The notes: generated from the letters alone by a model not told the origin. A stretch of DNA of 7,502 bases from Campylobacteraceae bacterium (GCA_027083895.1 JALWMN010000038.1:1-7502), one strand, 5' to 3'. Positions 1-5,977 are shown, numbered from the stretch's first letter. Numbers and translations: made by a program.

Positions 1-35
1 GATAATAAAGCAGTTATTTTAACTAATCCATAAAA

Positions 36-41
36 GAGGAG
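36..41 (+). promoter_or_regulatory. infA ribosome binding site
   Basis: GAGGAG within AAAAGAGGAGAAG, six bases before the ATG at 48. It is a strong Shine-Dalgarno sequence and fixes the infA start. No convincing promoter is visible in the 35 bases left upstream, so infA may be read from a promoter or gene outside the window. Confidence 0.8.
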
Positions 42-47
42 AAGTAG

Positions 48-266
48 ATGGCTAAAGATGATGTAATTGAGATTGATGGGAAAGTAATTGAGGCACTTCC
101 AAATGCTACTTTTAAAGTAGAGTTAGACAATGGACATGTAGTTCTTTGTCATATTGCGGGGAAAATGAGAATGCACTATATTAAGATTCTTCCAGGCGAT
201 AAAGTAAAAGTAGAACTTACACCATACTCTCTTGATAAGGGTAGAATTACTTTTAGATATAAATAG
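48..266 (+). CDS. infA: Translation initiation factor IF-1
   Basis: A complete 72-residue IF-1, the usual length for the family. IF-1 is a single S1/OB-fold cytoplasmic protein that sits in the A site of the 30S subunit and works with IF-2 and IF-3 in start-site selection. Diagnostic segments are directly visible: [20 protein letters not shown] at the N-terminus, the central [20 protein letters not shown], and the C-terminal [14 protein letters not shown]. The sequence is close to what I know of epsilonproteobacterial IF-1. In many bacteria infA is followed by rpmJ and rpsM; here neither is present downstream, and about 235 bases of non-coding DNA follow, so this copy ends its transcription unit. 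The start is supported by a strong ribosome binding site. Confidence 0.98.
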   Translation: MAKDDVIEIDGKVIEALPNATFKVELDNGHVVLCHIAGKMRMHYIKILPGDKVKVELTPYSLDKGRITFRYK

Positions 267-281
267 TATTCGCTCTATTAA

Positions 282-297
282 TTGGGCACTTGCCCAA
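282..297 (+). terminator. Possible infA terminator hairpin
   Basis: TTGGGC and GCCCAA form a 6-bp, partly GC-rich stem with an ACTT loop, 15 bases after the infA stop. It is followed by AAATAATTCAATTTTTC, so the T-rich stretch is displaced and starts with A. That makes it a weak intrinsic terminator by the standard model, although its position fits. Confidence 0.4.
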
Positions 298-331
298 AAA
301 TAATTCAATTTTTCATTCTTAAAAAAGGGTC

Positions 332-374
332 AGAGCTTAACTTTTAACTTTTTGCTCTAAGCTCTAAGCTTTAA
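332..374 (+). repeat. Inverted and tandem AGCTTA/TAAGCT repeat
   Basis: AGAGCTTA (332-339) pairs with TAAGCTCT (358-365) across an 18-base loop, and GCTCTAA is repeated in tandem at 354-360 and 361-367. The 12-mer AGCTCTAAGCTT at 360-371 recurs exactly at 742-753, after the neighbouring gene. No protein-coding frame explains it. The function is unknown; it could be a degenerate small intergenic repeat or a processing or termination hairpin. Confidence 0.4.
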
Positions 375-465
375 TATTGGTGGTAAGTTTGTTAATGACT
401 ATGGATGTAGGAGCATGAGATAATAACAATAACACAGCTTCAGTTTTGCATATTAGATTCAATTA

Positions 466-474
466 TGCTATAAT
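466..474 (+). promoter_or_regulatory. Extended -10 promoter of the [2Fe-2S] protein gene
   Basis: TGCTATAAT is a perfect TATAAT with a TGn extension, 27 bases upstream of the ATG at 502. There is no recognisable -35, which is normal for sigma-70 promoters in Campylobacterota; the upstream DNA is T-rich instead. The same 9-mer appears before the gene at 3547. Confidence 0.6.
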
Positions 475-501
475 ATTCATATAAGTAATAAAAGGATCAA
501 T

Positions 502-735
502 ATGAGTAATGATAGAGATAGTTTTGAAGTGTGTCAATGTTTAGGGATTACCTATGGCGAGATAATGGAGGCTATTAAAAATGGTGCTGATACGGTTGAG
601 AAGATTATGGATGCAACCGATGCAGGTACAGCTTGTGGTTTGTGTAAGTCGGTTAAGGAGGATGAGTTAAATGAGCGAGAGTTGCACTTAGATGAGATTT
701 TAGAGAGTGCAAAACGCAGCGGTATTGTAAAGTAG
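502..735 (+). CDS. BFD-type (2Fe-2S)-binding protein
   Basis: A 77-residue soluble protein with the BFD-like (bacterioferritin-associated ferredoxin type) [2Fe-2S] domain. Four cysteines at residues 11, 13, 45 and 48 give C-X-C-X31-C-X2-C, the spacing of the family. The surrounding motif is also typical: VCQCLGITYGEIMEAI and DAGTACGLCKS. Such domains carry one [2Fe-2S] cluster and act in electron transfer or iron and Fe-S handling; in bacterioferritin partners the role is iron release. The protein extends about 27 acidic, helical residues beyond the last cysteine, longer than a minimal BFD of about 64 residues. It is monocistronic, with its own extended -10 promoter and an AAAGGA ribosome binding site at 491-496. 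No bacterioferritin gene is visible nearby, so the partner cannot be named. Confidence 0.88.
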   Translation: MSNDRDSFEVCQCLGITYGEIMEAIKNGADTVEKIMDATDAGTACGLCKSVKEDELNERELHLDEILESAKRSGIVK

Positions 736-741
736 ATTGTT

Positions 742-753
742 AGCTCTAAGCTT
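742..753 (+). repeat. Second copy of AGCTCTAAGCTT
   Basis: An exact 12-base match to 360-371, seven bases after the stop of the [2Fe-2S] gene and between the convergent gene ends. The two copies flank that gene. Confidence 0.35.
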
Positions 754-757
754 GTGT

Positions 758-797
758 AAAAAACTCATAGAGGAGATTAACTCTCTTTTAAAGAGAG
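758..797 (-). terminator. Possible panE terminator
   Basis: On the minus strand CTCTCTTT (790-797 complement) and AAAGAGAG (781-788 complement) form a perfect 8-bp dyad around one base, overlapping the last panE codons. It is followed after 17 bases by a run of six T (763-758). A hairpin needs a loop, so the usable stem is shorter, and the T-run is distant. This is a plausible but weak terminator between the convergent gene ends, which lie only 41 bases apart. Confidence 0.3.
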
Positions 798-1676
798 GTA
801 TATCTTCTCTAATATAGGTACTTTGAGGTTAAATTTGTTAGCAGATTTTACTATATACCCTAGGAGTGATTCTATTTCACTTCTCTTTCCCCTCTCTAGA
901 TCTCTTTGCATCGATGTTTTTGCACCTTTGGTAACTTTTTGAGCCTGCTTTATTGTTGCTTGGATCTCTTTGTTTGTAAGATTTATCGATTTGGCTTGAG
1001 CAAGCGTAACTATCTCTTGAAGCAGTGCTTCTAGCTCTTGAGTGTGTTCATTTGCAATTTGATCCATACTCTTGTTATAATAGCTTGTTAATGCAGCCAT
1101 AGCAGCAATAAAGAGATACTTTTTCCAAATTTCATAATCGATATTGTTGCTAAATTTGTGTCGTAAATTTGCAGCATCAAAGAGTGCGGCGATATTGCTA
1201 AAATCTTCTATTGTTGCATCTATATCACCCCAGCAGAGTTTAAAGACTTCTCCCTTTTTAACAATAGTTCCTGGCGATGCAATATGAGAGACGATATAGA
1301 TACACCCTTTTAAAATTTTTGCATCTGGGTAGTATTTTTTAATAGTTAAATCGTGATCTATACCATTGAGGAGTGGGAGTATAGTAGTCTTGCTGCCAAT
1401 ATTTTTAGAGAGTTTTTGTACGACACTCTCTAGATCGTAACTTTTGACACTTATAATTATGAAATCAAATATACCTTCGTTTTTTGGATTGTCTATAGCT
1501 TTAAATGGTTGAACTATATAATCTTCATTATCCTCTAAGATATGAAGCCCATCTTTTTGAATCTTTTTTAAGTGCTCTCCACGAGCTAGGAGGGTAACTT
1601 CTGCATCTGTATTTTTAATTAGTTGCGAAGCGATATATCCACCAACTCCACCAACTCCAACGATAAGTACTCGCAT
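777..1676 (-). CDS. panE: 2-dehydropantoate 2-reductase
   Basis: A complete 299-residue ketopantoate reductase of the ApbA/PanE family, close to the usual length. It would use NADPH to reduce 2-dehydropantoate to pantoate in the cytoplasm, a step toward pantothenate and coenzyme A. The N-terminal Rossmann domain begins VLIVGVGGVGGYIA with the GxGxxG dinucleotide loop at residues 7-12. ISVKSYD (75-81) and LLNGID (102-107, conserved Asn104) follow. The catalytic lysine is probably Lys186 in EIWKKYLF. The C-terminal helical domain carries the substrate-binding signature TSMQRDLERGKRSEIES, with Ser255 and Glu267 separated by 12 residues as in the E. coli enzyme (Ser244, Glu256). AGGAG lies five bases before the start. 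It stands alone and diverges from the permease gene. Other 2-hydroxyacid reductases of the family cannot be excluded from motifs alone. Confidence 0.92.
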   Translation of the reverse strand: MRVLIVGVGGVGGYIASQLIKNTDAEVTLLARGEHLKKIQKDGLHILEDNEDYIVQPFKAIDNPKNEGIFDFIIISVKSYDLESVVQKLSKNIGSKTTILPLLNGIDHDLTIKKYYPDAKILKGCIYIVSHIASPGTIVKKGEVFKLCWGDIDATIEDFSNIAALFDAANLRHKFSNNIDYEIWKKYLFIAAMAALTSYYNKSMDQIANEHTQELEALLQEIVTLAQAKSINLTNKEIQATIKQAQKVTKGAKTSMQRDLERGKRSEIESLLGYIVKSANKFNLKVPILEKIYLSLKES

Positions 1677-1703
1677 AATATCTCCTCAAACCCATTTAGA
1701 GAA

Positions 1704-1712
1704 ATAGTAGCA
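1704..1712 (-). promoter_or_regulatory. Candidate panE promoter (extended -10)
   Basis: The minus strand reads TTTTTTGCTACTATTT, with TGCTACTAT as an extended -10 preceded by a T-run. This is the same layout as the TGCTATAAT boxes elsewhere in the window. The box ends 27 bases before the panE start, giving a leader of about 20 bases. Confidence 0.4.
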
Positions 1713-1738
1713 AAAAATCAATTGGAATTGGCTGGAGA

Positions 1739-1779
1739 TGTTACAAACTTTCTAATTAAAGGGAGTTTCTTTTGTAACA
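1739..1779. repeat. 9-bp inverted repeat in the divergent spacer
   Basis: TGTTACAAA (1739-1747) and TTTGTAACA (1771-1779) are exact reverse complements separated by 23 bases. Within the loop CTTT (1748-1751) can pair with AAAG (1758-1761). It lies between the divergent panE and permease genes and is not explained by coding. It could be an operator pair or a leader RNA structure for the metal-permease gene. Confidence 0.5.
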
Positions 1780-1782
1780 AAG

Positions 1783-1804
1783 AGTATTTTAAGTTCAAAA
1801 TACT
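1783..1804. repeat. 8-bp inverted repeat overlapping a possible -10
   Basis: AGTATTTT (1783-1790) and AAAATACT (1797-1804) are a perfect inverted repeat with a six-base AAGTTC loop. The right arm runs into TACTAT (1801-1806), a possible -10 for the permease gene, so the element is placed where a repressor operator would sit. The evidence is position and symmetry only. Confidence 0.45.
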
Positions 1805-1835
1805 ATTATGAGAGTAGAAGTTATAAGATTATATT

Positions 1836-1847
1836 TTATTATAATAA
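1836..1847. repeat. A/T-only palindrome before the permease
   Basis: TTATTATAATAA is a perfect 12-base palindrome ending just before the ribosome binding site, and ATTATA (1828-1833) mirrors TATAAT (1840-1845). It contains only A and T, so chance is a real explanation in this AT-rich DNA. A role as regulator site or promoter box is possible. Confidence 0.3.
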
Positions 1848-1852
1848 GGTAG

Positions 1853-3049
1853 ATGATGGAACTGATAATAGAGTTTTTAAAGGCGTTAGTCGATTTAAGT
1901 AACGCCATGGCACCCTATATTCTTTTTGGGCTCCTATTGGCTGGTATTTTGCACGAGTTAGTGCCAAGCTCAATAGTTACTAAACATTTAGGCAAGGCAA
2001 ATATTATCTCTGTAATAAAATCTACTCTCTTTGGAGTGCCGCTGCCGGTTTGCTCGTGTGGGGTTATACCACTTGCGACAAGTATAAAGAAGTCAGGGGC
2101 TAGCAAAGGGGCGACACTTTCGTTTTTAATTTCGACCCCTATTACTGGTGTAGACTCAATTTTAGCAACCTATGGAATTTTTGGGTGGATCTTTACAATC
2201 TATAGAATTATTAGCTCTATGGTCATTGCGATGGTCTCAGGGATTTTAACAAATATCTTTGATAGCCACCAAGAGGAGAAATCAAAGGCACAATTTACTA
2301 TAGTAAAGCCTGCTAAACCAGTATCATCTCTAGGGGTGAGCTTTGCTCCAAAAGAAAAAGAGAGCTGTTGTGAGAGTGATGAATCGAGTTGCTGCAGCTC
2401 ATCTAATAGTAGTTGCTGTGGGAGCGAAGAGGCAAGCTGCTGCGAGAGTGAAAGCAGTAGTTGTTGTTCTAGCGAAACAAGTTGCTGCGATAGCCAAGAG
2501 GAGTCAAGTAGTTTTTCGCTGAGTCGAGCCTTGCAATATGCCTTTGTTACACTTTTGGGCGATATTGCAAAGCCACTTCTTTGGGGGCTTATTTTTGGAG
2601 CACTCATAACTGTTGCGATACCGCAAAACCTAAGTGATATTTTAATAGAGTATTCGTGGCTCTCATATATTATCGTTATTGCTATTGCTGTGCCAATGTA
2701 TGTATGCGCAACTGCATCGCTACCTATTGCTGCTGGACTTATGCTCTCAGGTGTTAGTGCTGGGGCAGCCTTTGTCTTCTTAACTGCAGGACCAGCGACA
2801 AATACAGTAACAATAGGTGTTGTAAAAAAGATGCTAGGTAGCAGAGCATTAAGTATCTATCTTGGAAGCATTATTATTGGGAGTATGCTCTTTGGCCTCG
2901 GTTTAGATTATCTCTTTAGCTCTACGCAAATAGACCCAAAGTCGCTAGTACATATAGAAGAAGAGGGTGGAGTCGTAGCGATTGCATCAAGCATTGTGCT
3001 TTGGGGAATGGTTGGTAGATTCTTAATAAGAGGGGTTTTGAATAGATAA
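1853..3049 (+). CDS. SO_0444-type Cu/Zn efflux permease with Cys-rich linker
   Basis: A 398-residue inner-membrane permease of the DUF318/ArsP_1 superfamily (PF03773), resembling the SO_0444 family of Cu/Zn efflux transporters. Two homologous membrane halves are visible. The first (about residues 15-135) holds FGVPLPVCSCGVIPLA; the second (about 225-355) holds VPMYVCATASLPIAAGL and FLTAGPATNTVT. Cysteines 67, 69 and 285 are likely metal-path residues. Between the halves, residues 170-215 form a hydrophilic linker of serine, glutamate and six Cys-Cys pairs, with a last hydrophobic segment near the C-terminus. The weak ribosome binding site TAAGG (1845-1849) is three bases from the first ATG and six from the second (1856), so a 397-residue product is equally or more likely. 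The next gene follows closely. The metal specificity is inferred from the family. Confidence 0.85.
   Translation: MMELIIEFLKALVDLSNAMAPYILFGLLLAGILHELVPSSIVTKHLGKANIISVIKSTLFGVPLPVCSCGVIPLATSIKKSGASKGATLSFLISTPITGVDSILATYGIFGWIFTIYRIISSMVIAMVSGILTNIFDSHQEEKSKAQFTIVKPAKPVSSLGVSFAPKEKESCCESDESSCCSSSNSSCCGSEEASCCESESSSCCSSETSCCDSQEESSSFSLSRALQYAFVTLLGDIAKPLLWGLIFGALITVAIPQNLSDILIEYSWLSYIIVIAIAVPMYVCATASLPIAAGLMLSGVSAGAAFVFLTAGPATNTVTIGVVKKMLGSRALSIYLGSIIIGSMLFGLGLDYLFSSTQIDPKSLVHIEEEGGVVAIASSIVLWGMVGRFLIRGVLNR
2363..2497 (+). repeat. In-frame 24-bp repeats coding Ser-Cys-Cys units
   Basis: Six units, each beginning AGC or AGT followed by two cysteine codons, as in AGTTGCTGC. Cys-Cys pairs fall at protein residues 172-173, 180-181, 188-189, 196-197, 204-205 and 211-212, a spacing of 8, 8, 8, 8 and 7 residues. 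Codons vary between units (TGT or TGC, AGC or AGT), so the array is not a recent exact duplication. Confidence 0.85.
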
Positions 3050-3066
3050 AGAGTCAGATTTTTCTT

Positions 3067-3077
3067 AAAGGAGGAGG
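3067..3077 (+). promoter_or_regulatory. Strong ribosome binding site without a standard start codon
   Basis: AAAGGAGGAGG is the best Shine-Dalgarno match in this block, 18 bases after the permease stop. No in-frame ATG, GTG or TTG lies within normal distance; the codon that follows directly is ATA at 3078. The first standard in-frame start is GTG at 3114. Confidence 0.7.
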
Positions 3078-3113
3078 ATATTTCATACTTTTTTAAAAGT
3101 TTTCCTAGGGGTC

Positions 3114-3503
3114 GTGGTAGTATTGATTGGTACTATACTTCTCTTTATTTGGGCAGCTTTTAGTGATATGTGTAATAATGAGTTGCGAAAGGAAGTACCA
3201 ATTGCAAAAAGTGGTAAGAGGGTGGTTGTTTTTGAGCGTGACTGTGGTGCAACTACAGGTTTTAGTACACAGCTATCGATTCTAGATAGAGATGAATCAC
3301 TAGGCAGTAGTTCTGGAAATATCTTTATTGCAGATAGTAATCATGGCAAGGCACCAAGTTCTAGTAATGGTGGGCCTAAGGTGCAAATTTATGTAGTTTC
3401 ACCAACAAAGATAGAGATACGCTACGATAAGAGAGCAAGAGTTTTTAAAAGAGAGTCTAGATTTGATGGAATCACAATAGAGTATAAAATTCTATCAGAG
3501 TAA
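3114..3503 (+). CDS. Small membrane-anchored protein, RDCGATTGFSTQ family
   Basis: Function unknown. From GTG 3114 the product has 129 residues: a hydrophobic segment (VVLIGTILLFIWAAF, about residues 2-16), a cysteine at 20 in SDMCNNEL, then a soluble domain likely outside the membrane. The domain carries RDCGATTGFSTQLSIL (43-58), GNIFIADSNHGKAP (69-82), and a C-terminal part ending IEIRYDKRARVFKRE and FDGITIEYKIL. I recall this combination from small conserved proteobacterial proteins of unknown role. The open frame continues upstream to a stop at 3066. The extra codons (IFHTFLKVFLGV) would complete a 21-residue transmembrane helix and follow a strong ribosome binding site, so translation probably starts near 3078 at a non-standard codon, giving about 141 residues. 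It lies close behind the permease, so they are probably co-transcribed. Confidence 0.7.
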   Translation: MVVLIGTILLFIWAAFSDMCNNELRKEVPIAKSGKRVVVFERDCGATTGFSTQLSILDRDESLGSSSGNIFIADSNHGKAPSSSNGGPKVQIYVVSPTKIEIRYDKRARVFKRESRFDGITIEYKILSE

Positions 3504-3520
3504 GTGTTTGCCTCGAATCG

Positions 3521-3529
3521 TGCTATAAT
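3521..3529 (+). promoter_or_regulatory. Extended -10 promoter of the DUF3298-like gene
   Basis: TGCTATAAT, followed by AT, repeats the box at 466-474 base for base. It ends 17 bases before the ATG at 3547, giving a leader of about ten bases that contains the ribosome binding site. It indicates that this gene has its own promoter rather than depending only on read-through from the permease block. Confidence 0.55.
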
Positions 3530-3546
3530 ATCATAAAGGAGGAGTG

Positions 3547-4716
3547 ATGAAACTGTTACTTATGTATTTACTTGTAATGGTGCTTCTTTTTGGTAGTGGG
3601 GTAGAGCAGCACTTTAAGAAGTTAAAAAAGAGGTATTGTATTAAGCCAAAAGAGAGTCAAGAGAGGCTCTGTTTGCTGAGTGAAATTGAGTTTCCCTATA
3701 GCTATCGTGTTACAGATATAAAAGCAAAAGAGCTTATTGCAAGTAAACTAAAGAGGTTTATTGAGGATTTTAAGAGAGAGGATCTTGAAAAAGAGCTCAA
3801 AAAAGAGCTTGATGGGGAATCTTTTAGCTTTGGAGGGGAGTGGGAGAAACGAAGCACTCTTTCGATCTATTCTGTACTTTCAAGAAGTGTTACATTAGAG
3901 GAGCAGAGCTATCTCTACTTAGGTGGTGTACATGGACTTTATAGTATCAATTTTCTCAACTTTGCACTGAGTGGGAAGAAGATAGTCTTAGAAGATCTTG
4001 TAGCTAATCTTAAGGGATTTCAAGAGGAGGTTGAGAGCTACTATAGAGAGTACTTTGGTATTCCAAAAGGGCAACCACTCTCAAAATATGATTGGTTTGA
4101 AGATAGATTTACCTTAGCAAAAGAGTTCGCAATAGATTCGAATGGAATTCTCTTTGTTTACAACCTATATGAGATAAAACCTTTTGCAGGCGGGTTTACA
4201 GAGTTGCTTGTACCATATATTCGAATAAAAAAGTATTTAAAGAGCCAATATATACCAAAACTATCCAATCAAGAGAAGCATCAGTTAGATGAGAATATAA
4301 CACTGCAGCTTCAAAAAGCGAGCAAGCAAATCTTAGAGATTGATATTAAAGTGAATGCACCCAAAAATGCAAAGAGAGCTTGGGTATCGATCTCTTTGCC
4401 AAAGATCTATGCAAAGCGAAGAGTTAAAGTTATAAAGCAGAGAGGATTTAAGAGAGTCTCTCTCTATCCAAAAGGGGCAAAGATCTACAATAAAGAGTTA
4501 AAAAGAGCAGTACCTAGTAACTACCTCTTGATAGAAGGGTATGCTAGAAATATCAAAGAGGGTGATACTTTAAGCATGAGACTCAAAGTTGCTGCAAACT
4601 CGAAAGGCTTTATAGATATAAGGGCTGTTTTTGATAAAAGTGAGATTCCACAATTTAGTCAAATATTTGGGCAGCAAGGGTATGCTAACTATAGGGTATA
4701 TTACCAATTAAAGTAA
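3547..4716 (+). CDS. Secreted DUF3298/RsiV-like protein
   Basis: A 389-residue exported protein. An N-terminal hydrophobic segment (MKLLLMYLLVMVLLFGSG, 1-18) is a signal peptide or anchor. Residues about 45-235 resemble the DUF4163/DUF3298 pair known from RsiV and related envelope proteins. YLYLGGVHGLYSINFLNFAL (122-141), GKKIVLEDL, and ILFVYNLYEIKPFAGGFTEL (201-220) with LVPYIRIKKYL match the family pattern: GG-HG, then a gel-like turn, then Y-E-I-x-x-x-x-x-G. Residues 245-389 form a second, beta-rich, lysine-rich domain I do not recognise, ending IDIRAVFDKSEIPQFSQIF. In RsiV the domain binds lysozyme, but here no sigma factor is adjacent, so that role should not be transferred. I chose ATG 3547 over GTG 3544 because AGGAGG (3537-3542) lies only one base from the GTG. 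Confidence 0.68.
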   Translation: MKLLLMYLLVMVLLFGSGVEQHFKKLKKRYCIKPKESQERLCLLSEIEFPYSYRVTDIKAKELIASKLKRFIEDFKREDLEKELKKELDGESFSFGGEWEKRSTLSIYSVLSRSVTLEEQSYLYLGGVHGLYSINFLNFALSGKKIVLEDLVANLKGFQEEVESYYREYFGIPKGQPLSKYDWFEDRFTLAKEFAIDSNGILFVYNLYEIKPFAGGFTELLVPYIRIKKYLKSQYIPKLSNQEKHQLDENITLQLQKASKQILEIDIKVNAPKNAKRAWVSISLPKIYAKRRVKVIKQRGFKRVSLYPKGAKIYNKELKRAVPSNYLLIEGYARNIKEGDTLSMRLKVAANSKGFIDIRAVFDKSEIPQFSQIFGQQGYANYRVYYQLK

Positions 4717-5011
4717 TTTTTAACTAAAATGTATACCAACAAGTTTGAAACACTTTTTATACAGATTTAAAATTAATGCTGGTAGCCATAAAAATAGTAC
4801 AGCATGAGCTATTGCTTTTATAAATAAAACCTAAATTTGGATTTAAATTTGCTTATATTGAGAGGCTTAAAGAGTAGGTTCTCCTTTTATTATGGGGTAG
4901 TTAGAAAAGTTTCAAAGATAAATTATGGGATTTTTACTTATTTTTTATCTCTTTTAGTATACTATTTAGTGTCTTTTTTATGTTTTCTGAAAGGGGTTTA
5001 TATCTGCATTC
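4717..5011. other. Gene-poor gap before the TAXI gene
   Basis: About 300 bases with no supported gene. It holds a bulged hairpin, ATGCTG(G)TA at 4776-4784 against TACAGCAT at 4798-4805, a possible but poor terminator for the upstream gene. It also holds a short minus-strand frame with a membrane-helix look (see findings), a TTG-started plus-strand frame without a ribosome binding site, and a candidate promoter near 4958. The DNA is strongly AT-rich. Confidence 0.5.
4958..4963 (+). promoter_or_regulatory. Candidate promoter of the TAXI-receptor operon
   Basis: TATACT lies within TTTTAGTATACTATTTAG, downstream of a T-rich stretch, about 75 bases before the preferred start at 5039. It is one mismatch from TATAAT and lacks a TGn extension, so it is weaker than the other boxes in the window. 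Confidence 0.35.
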
Positions 5012-5038
5012 ATGCTTCTTAGAGTCCAACGATCTATA

Positions 5039-5977
5039 ATGCGTAGAGTTTTTGGTCTGCTTCTCTTCTCTCATTTGCTCTTTAGCGAGGAGCTTCTAAT
5101 TGGTACAGGTAGTCAAAATGGCATCTACTATCCAACGGGTCAAAATATATGTAAAGTTATTAACAAAACAAAAAAGCAAATAGAGTGTAATGCTACAGCA
5201 ACAAAGGGGTCGGTTTATAATATTAAGGGGTTGCAAAAGGGTGAATTTCAATTTGCAATTGCTCAAAGCGATACAATCTTTGCAGCATATAATGGTTTGG
5301 GAAGTTTTAATGGTAAAGCTTATAAGAGTTTGCGTACAGTTATGACTATATACCCAGAACTATTTACCTTTATTGTTAGAAAAGATGCACAGATTAGAAA
5401 GATTCACGATATTAAAAGGAGAGTAATCAGTATAGGTGCAAAGGGGAGTGGTACACGAGATAGTGTAGAGATGCTCTTTGCTGCTGCAAAACCATTGAGT
5501 AAAAAGATACTCAAAGAGGTTAAAGAGCTAAATTCTAAAGAGAGTGCTGCTGCACTCAAAGAGGGGCTTATAGATGGCTACTTTAGTGTAATTGGGCATC
5601 CAAACAGAGAGATTGAAGAGTTGGCCAAGAGTATTGAGATTGATATTATAGAGATATCGCCAAAGAGCTGCTTAGCGGTTAAAAATATTTTAATTAAAAA
5701 TCCATTTTTTACCATAAGTAAAATTCCTGCCAATAGCTATAGGGGTATCGATAGAGATGTTGCAAGTTTTGGTGTAAAAGCAACTCTTGTTACTACTGCA
5801 GATAGCAGTTATGAGAGTGTCTATAGAGTGGTGAAGGCAATTATGGAGAATTTTGAACTCTTTAAGAAGATGCATCCAGCCTATAAAAATATTAAAAAGA
5901 GAGATGTTGTCAAGGGATTGGGAGCCCCTTTGCATCCAGCAGCACAAGAGTACTTTAGGAAACATGGAATTTTATAA
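5039..5977 (+). CDS. TAXI family TRAP-type solute-binding protein
   Basis: A 312-residue periplasmic binding protein of the TAXI subgroup of TRAP solute receptors. The signal peptide is MRRVFGLLLFSHLLFS with a likely cut before EELLIG. The mature part opens with the family hallmark IGTGSQNGIYYPTG (21-34). It continues with TKGSVYNIKGLQKGEFQFAI and AQSDT (75-79), GAKGSGTRDSVEMLF (133-147), DGYFSVIGHP (179-188), and the C-terminal GAPLHPAAQEYFRKHG. These mark the two lobes of a ligand-binding fold for small carboxylate-like solutes; the ligand cannot be told. An earlier ATG at 5012 would add nine residues; I prefer 5039 for its compact signal peptide, though neither has a good ribosome binding site. 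No TRAP membrane subunit is adjacent. The downstream receptor begins 11 bases after the stop, which suggests sensing rather than uptake. Confidence 0.85.
   Translation: MRRVFGLLLFSHLLFSEELLIGTGSQNGIYYPTGQNICKVINKTKKQIECNATATKGSVYNIKGLQKGEFQFAIAQSDTIFAAYNGLGSFNGKAYKSLRTVMTIYPELFTFIVRKDAQIRKIHDIKRRVISIGAKGSGTRDSVEMLFAAAKPLSKKILKEVKELNSKESAAALKEGLIDGYFSVIGHPNREIEELAKSIEIDIIEISPKSCLAVKNILIKNPFFTISKIPANSYRGIDRDVASFGVKATLVTTADSSYESVYRVVKAIMENFELFKKMHPAYKNIKKRDVVKGLGAPLHPAAQEYFRKHGIL

Noticed and set aside
123..308. 61-codon minus-strand frame over infA
   Set aside because: It lies antisense to a certain infA and its product resembles no family; it is a shadow of the AT-rich coding strand.
267..501. 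Possible tRNA or small RNA gene after infA
   Set aside because: I found no cloverleaf, T-loop consensus or clear promoter-terminator pair; only short repeats and the promoter of the next gene are visible.
1623..1811. 62-codon plus-strand frame over the panE start
   Set aside because: It overlaps the conserved panE N-terminus on the opposite strand, has low-complexity composition, and lacks a good ribosome binding site.
2363..2497. Possible CRISPR or satellite array from the 24-base periodicity
   Set aside because: The repeats are in frame, diverged at codon level, have no unique spacers, and are fully explained as coding for the Cys-Cys linker.
1915..2607. Two minus-strand frames inside the permease gene, including a 135-codon Ser/Gln/Leu-rich one
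   Set aside because: They are antisense readings of the permease; the glutamine and leucine runs are only the complement of the Ser-Cys-Cys repeat codons.
1853..3049. Annotation as the organoarsenical permease ArsP
   Set aside because: It shares the superfamily fold, but the Cys-rich linker and the CSCG motif fit the Cu/Zn efflux group better, and no ars genes are nearby.
4837..5022. 61-codon plus-strand frame with a hydrophobic product before the TAXI gene
   Set aside because: It begins at TTG without a ribosome binding site and overlaps the possible early TAXI start. The hydrophobic content is expected from T-rich DNA.
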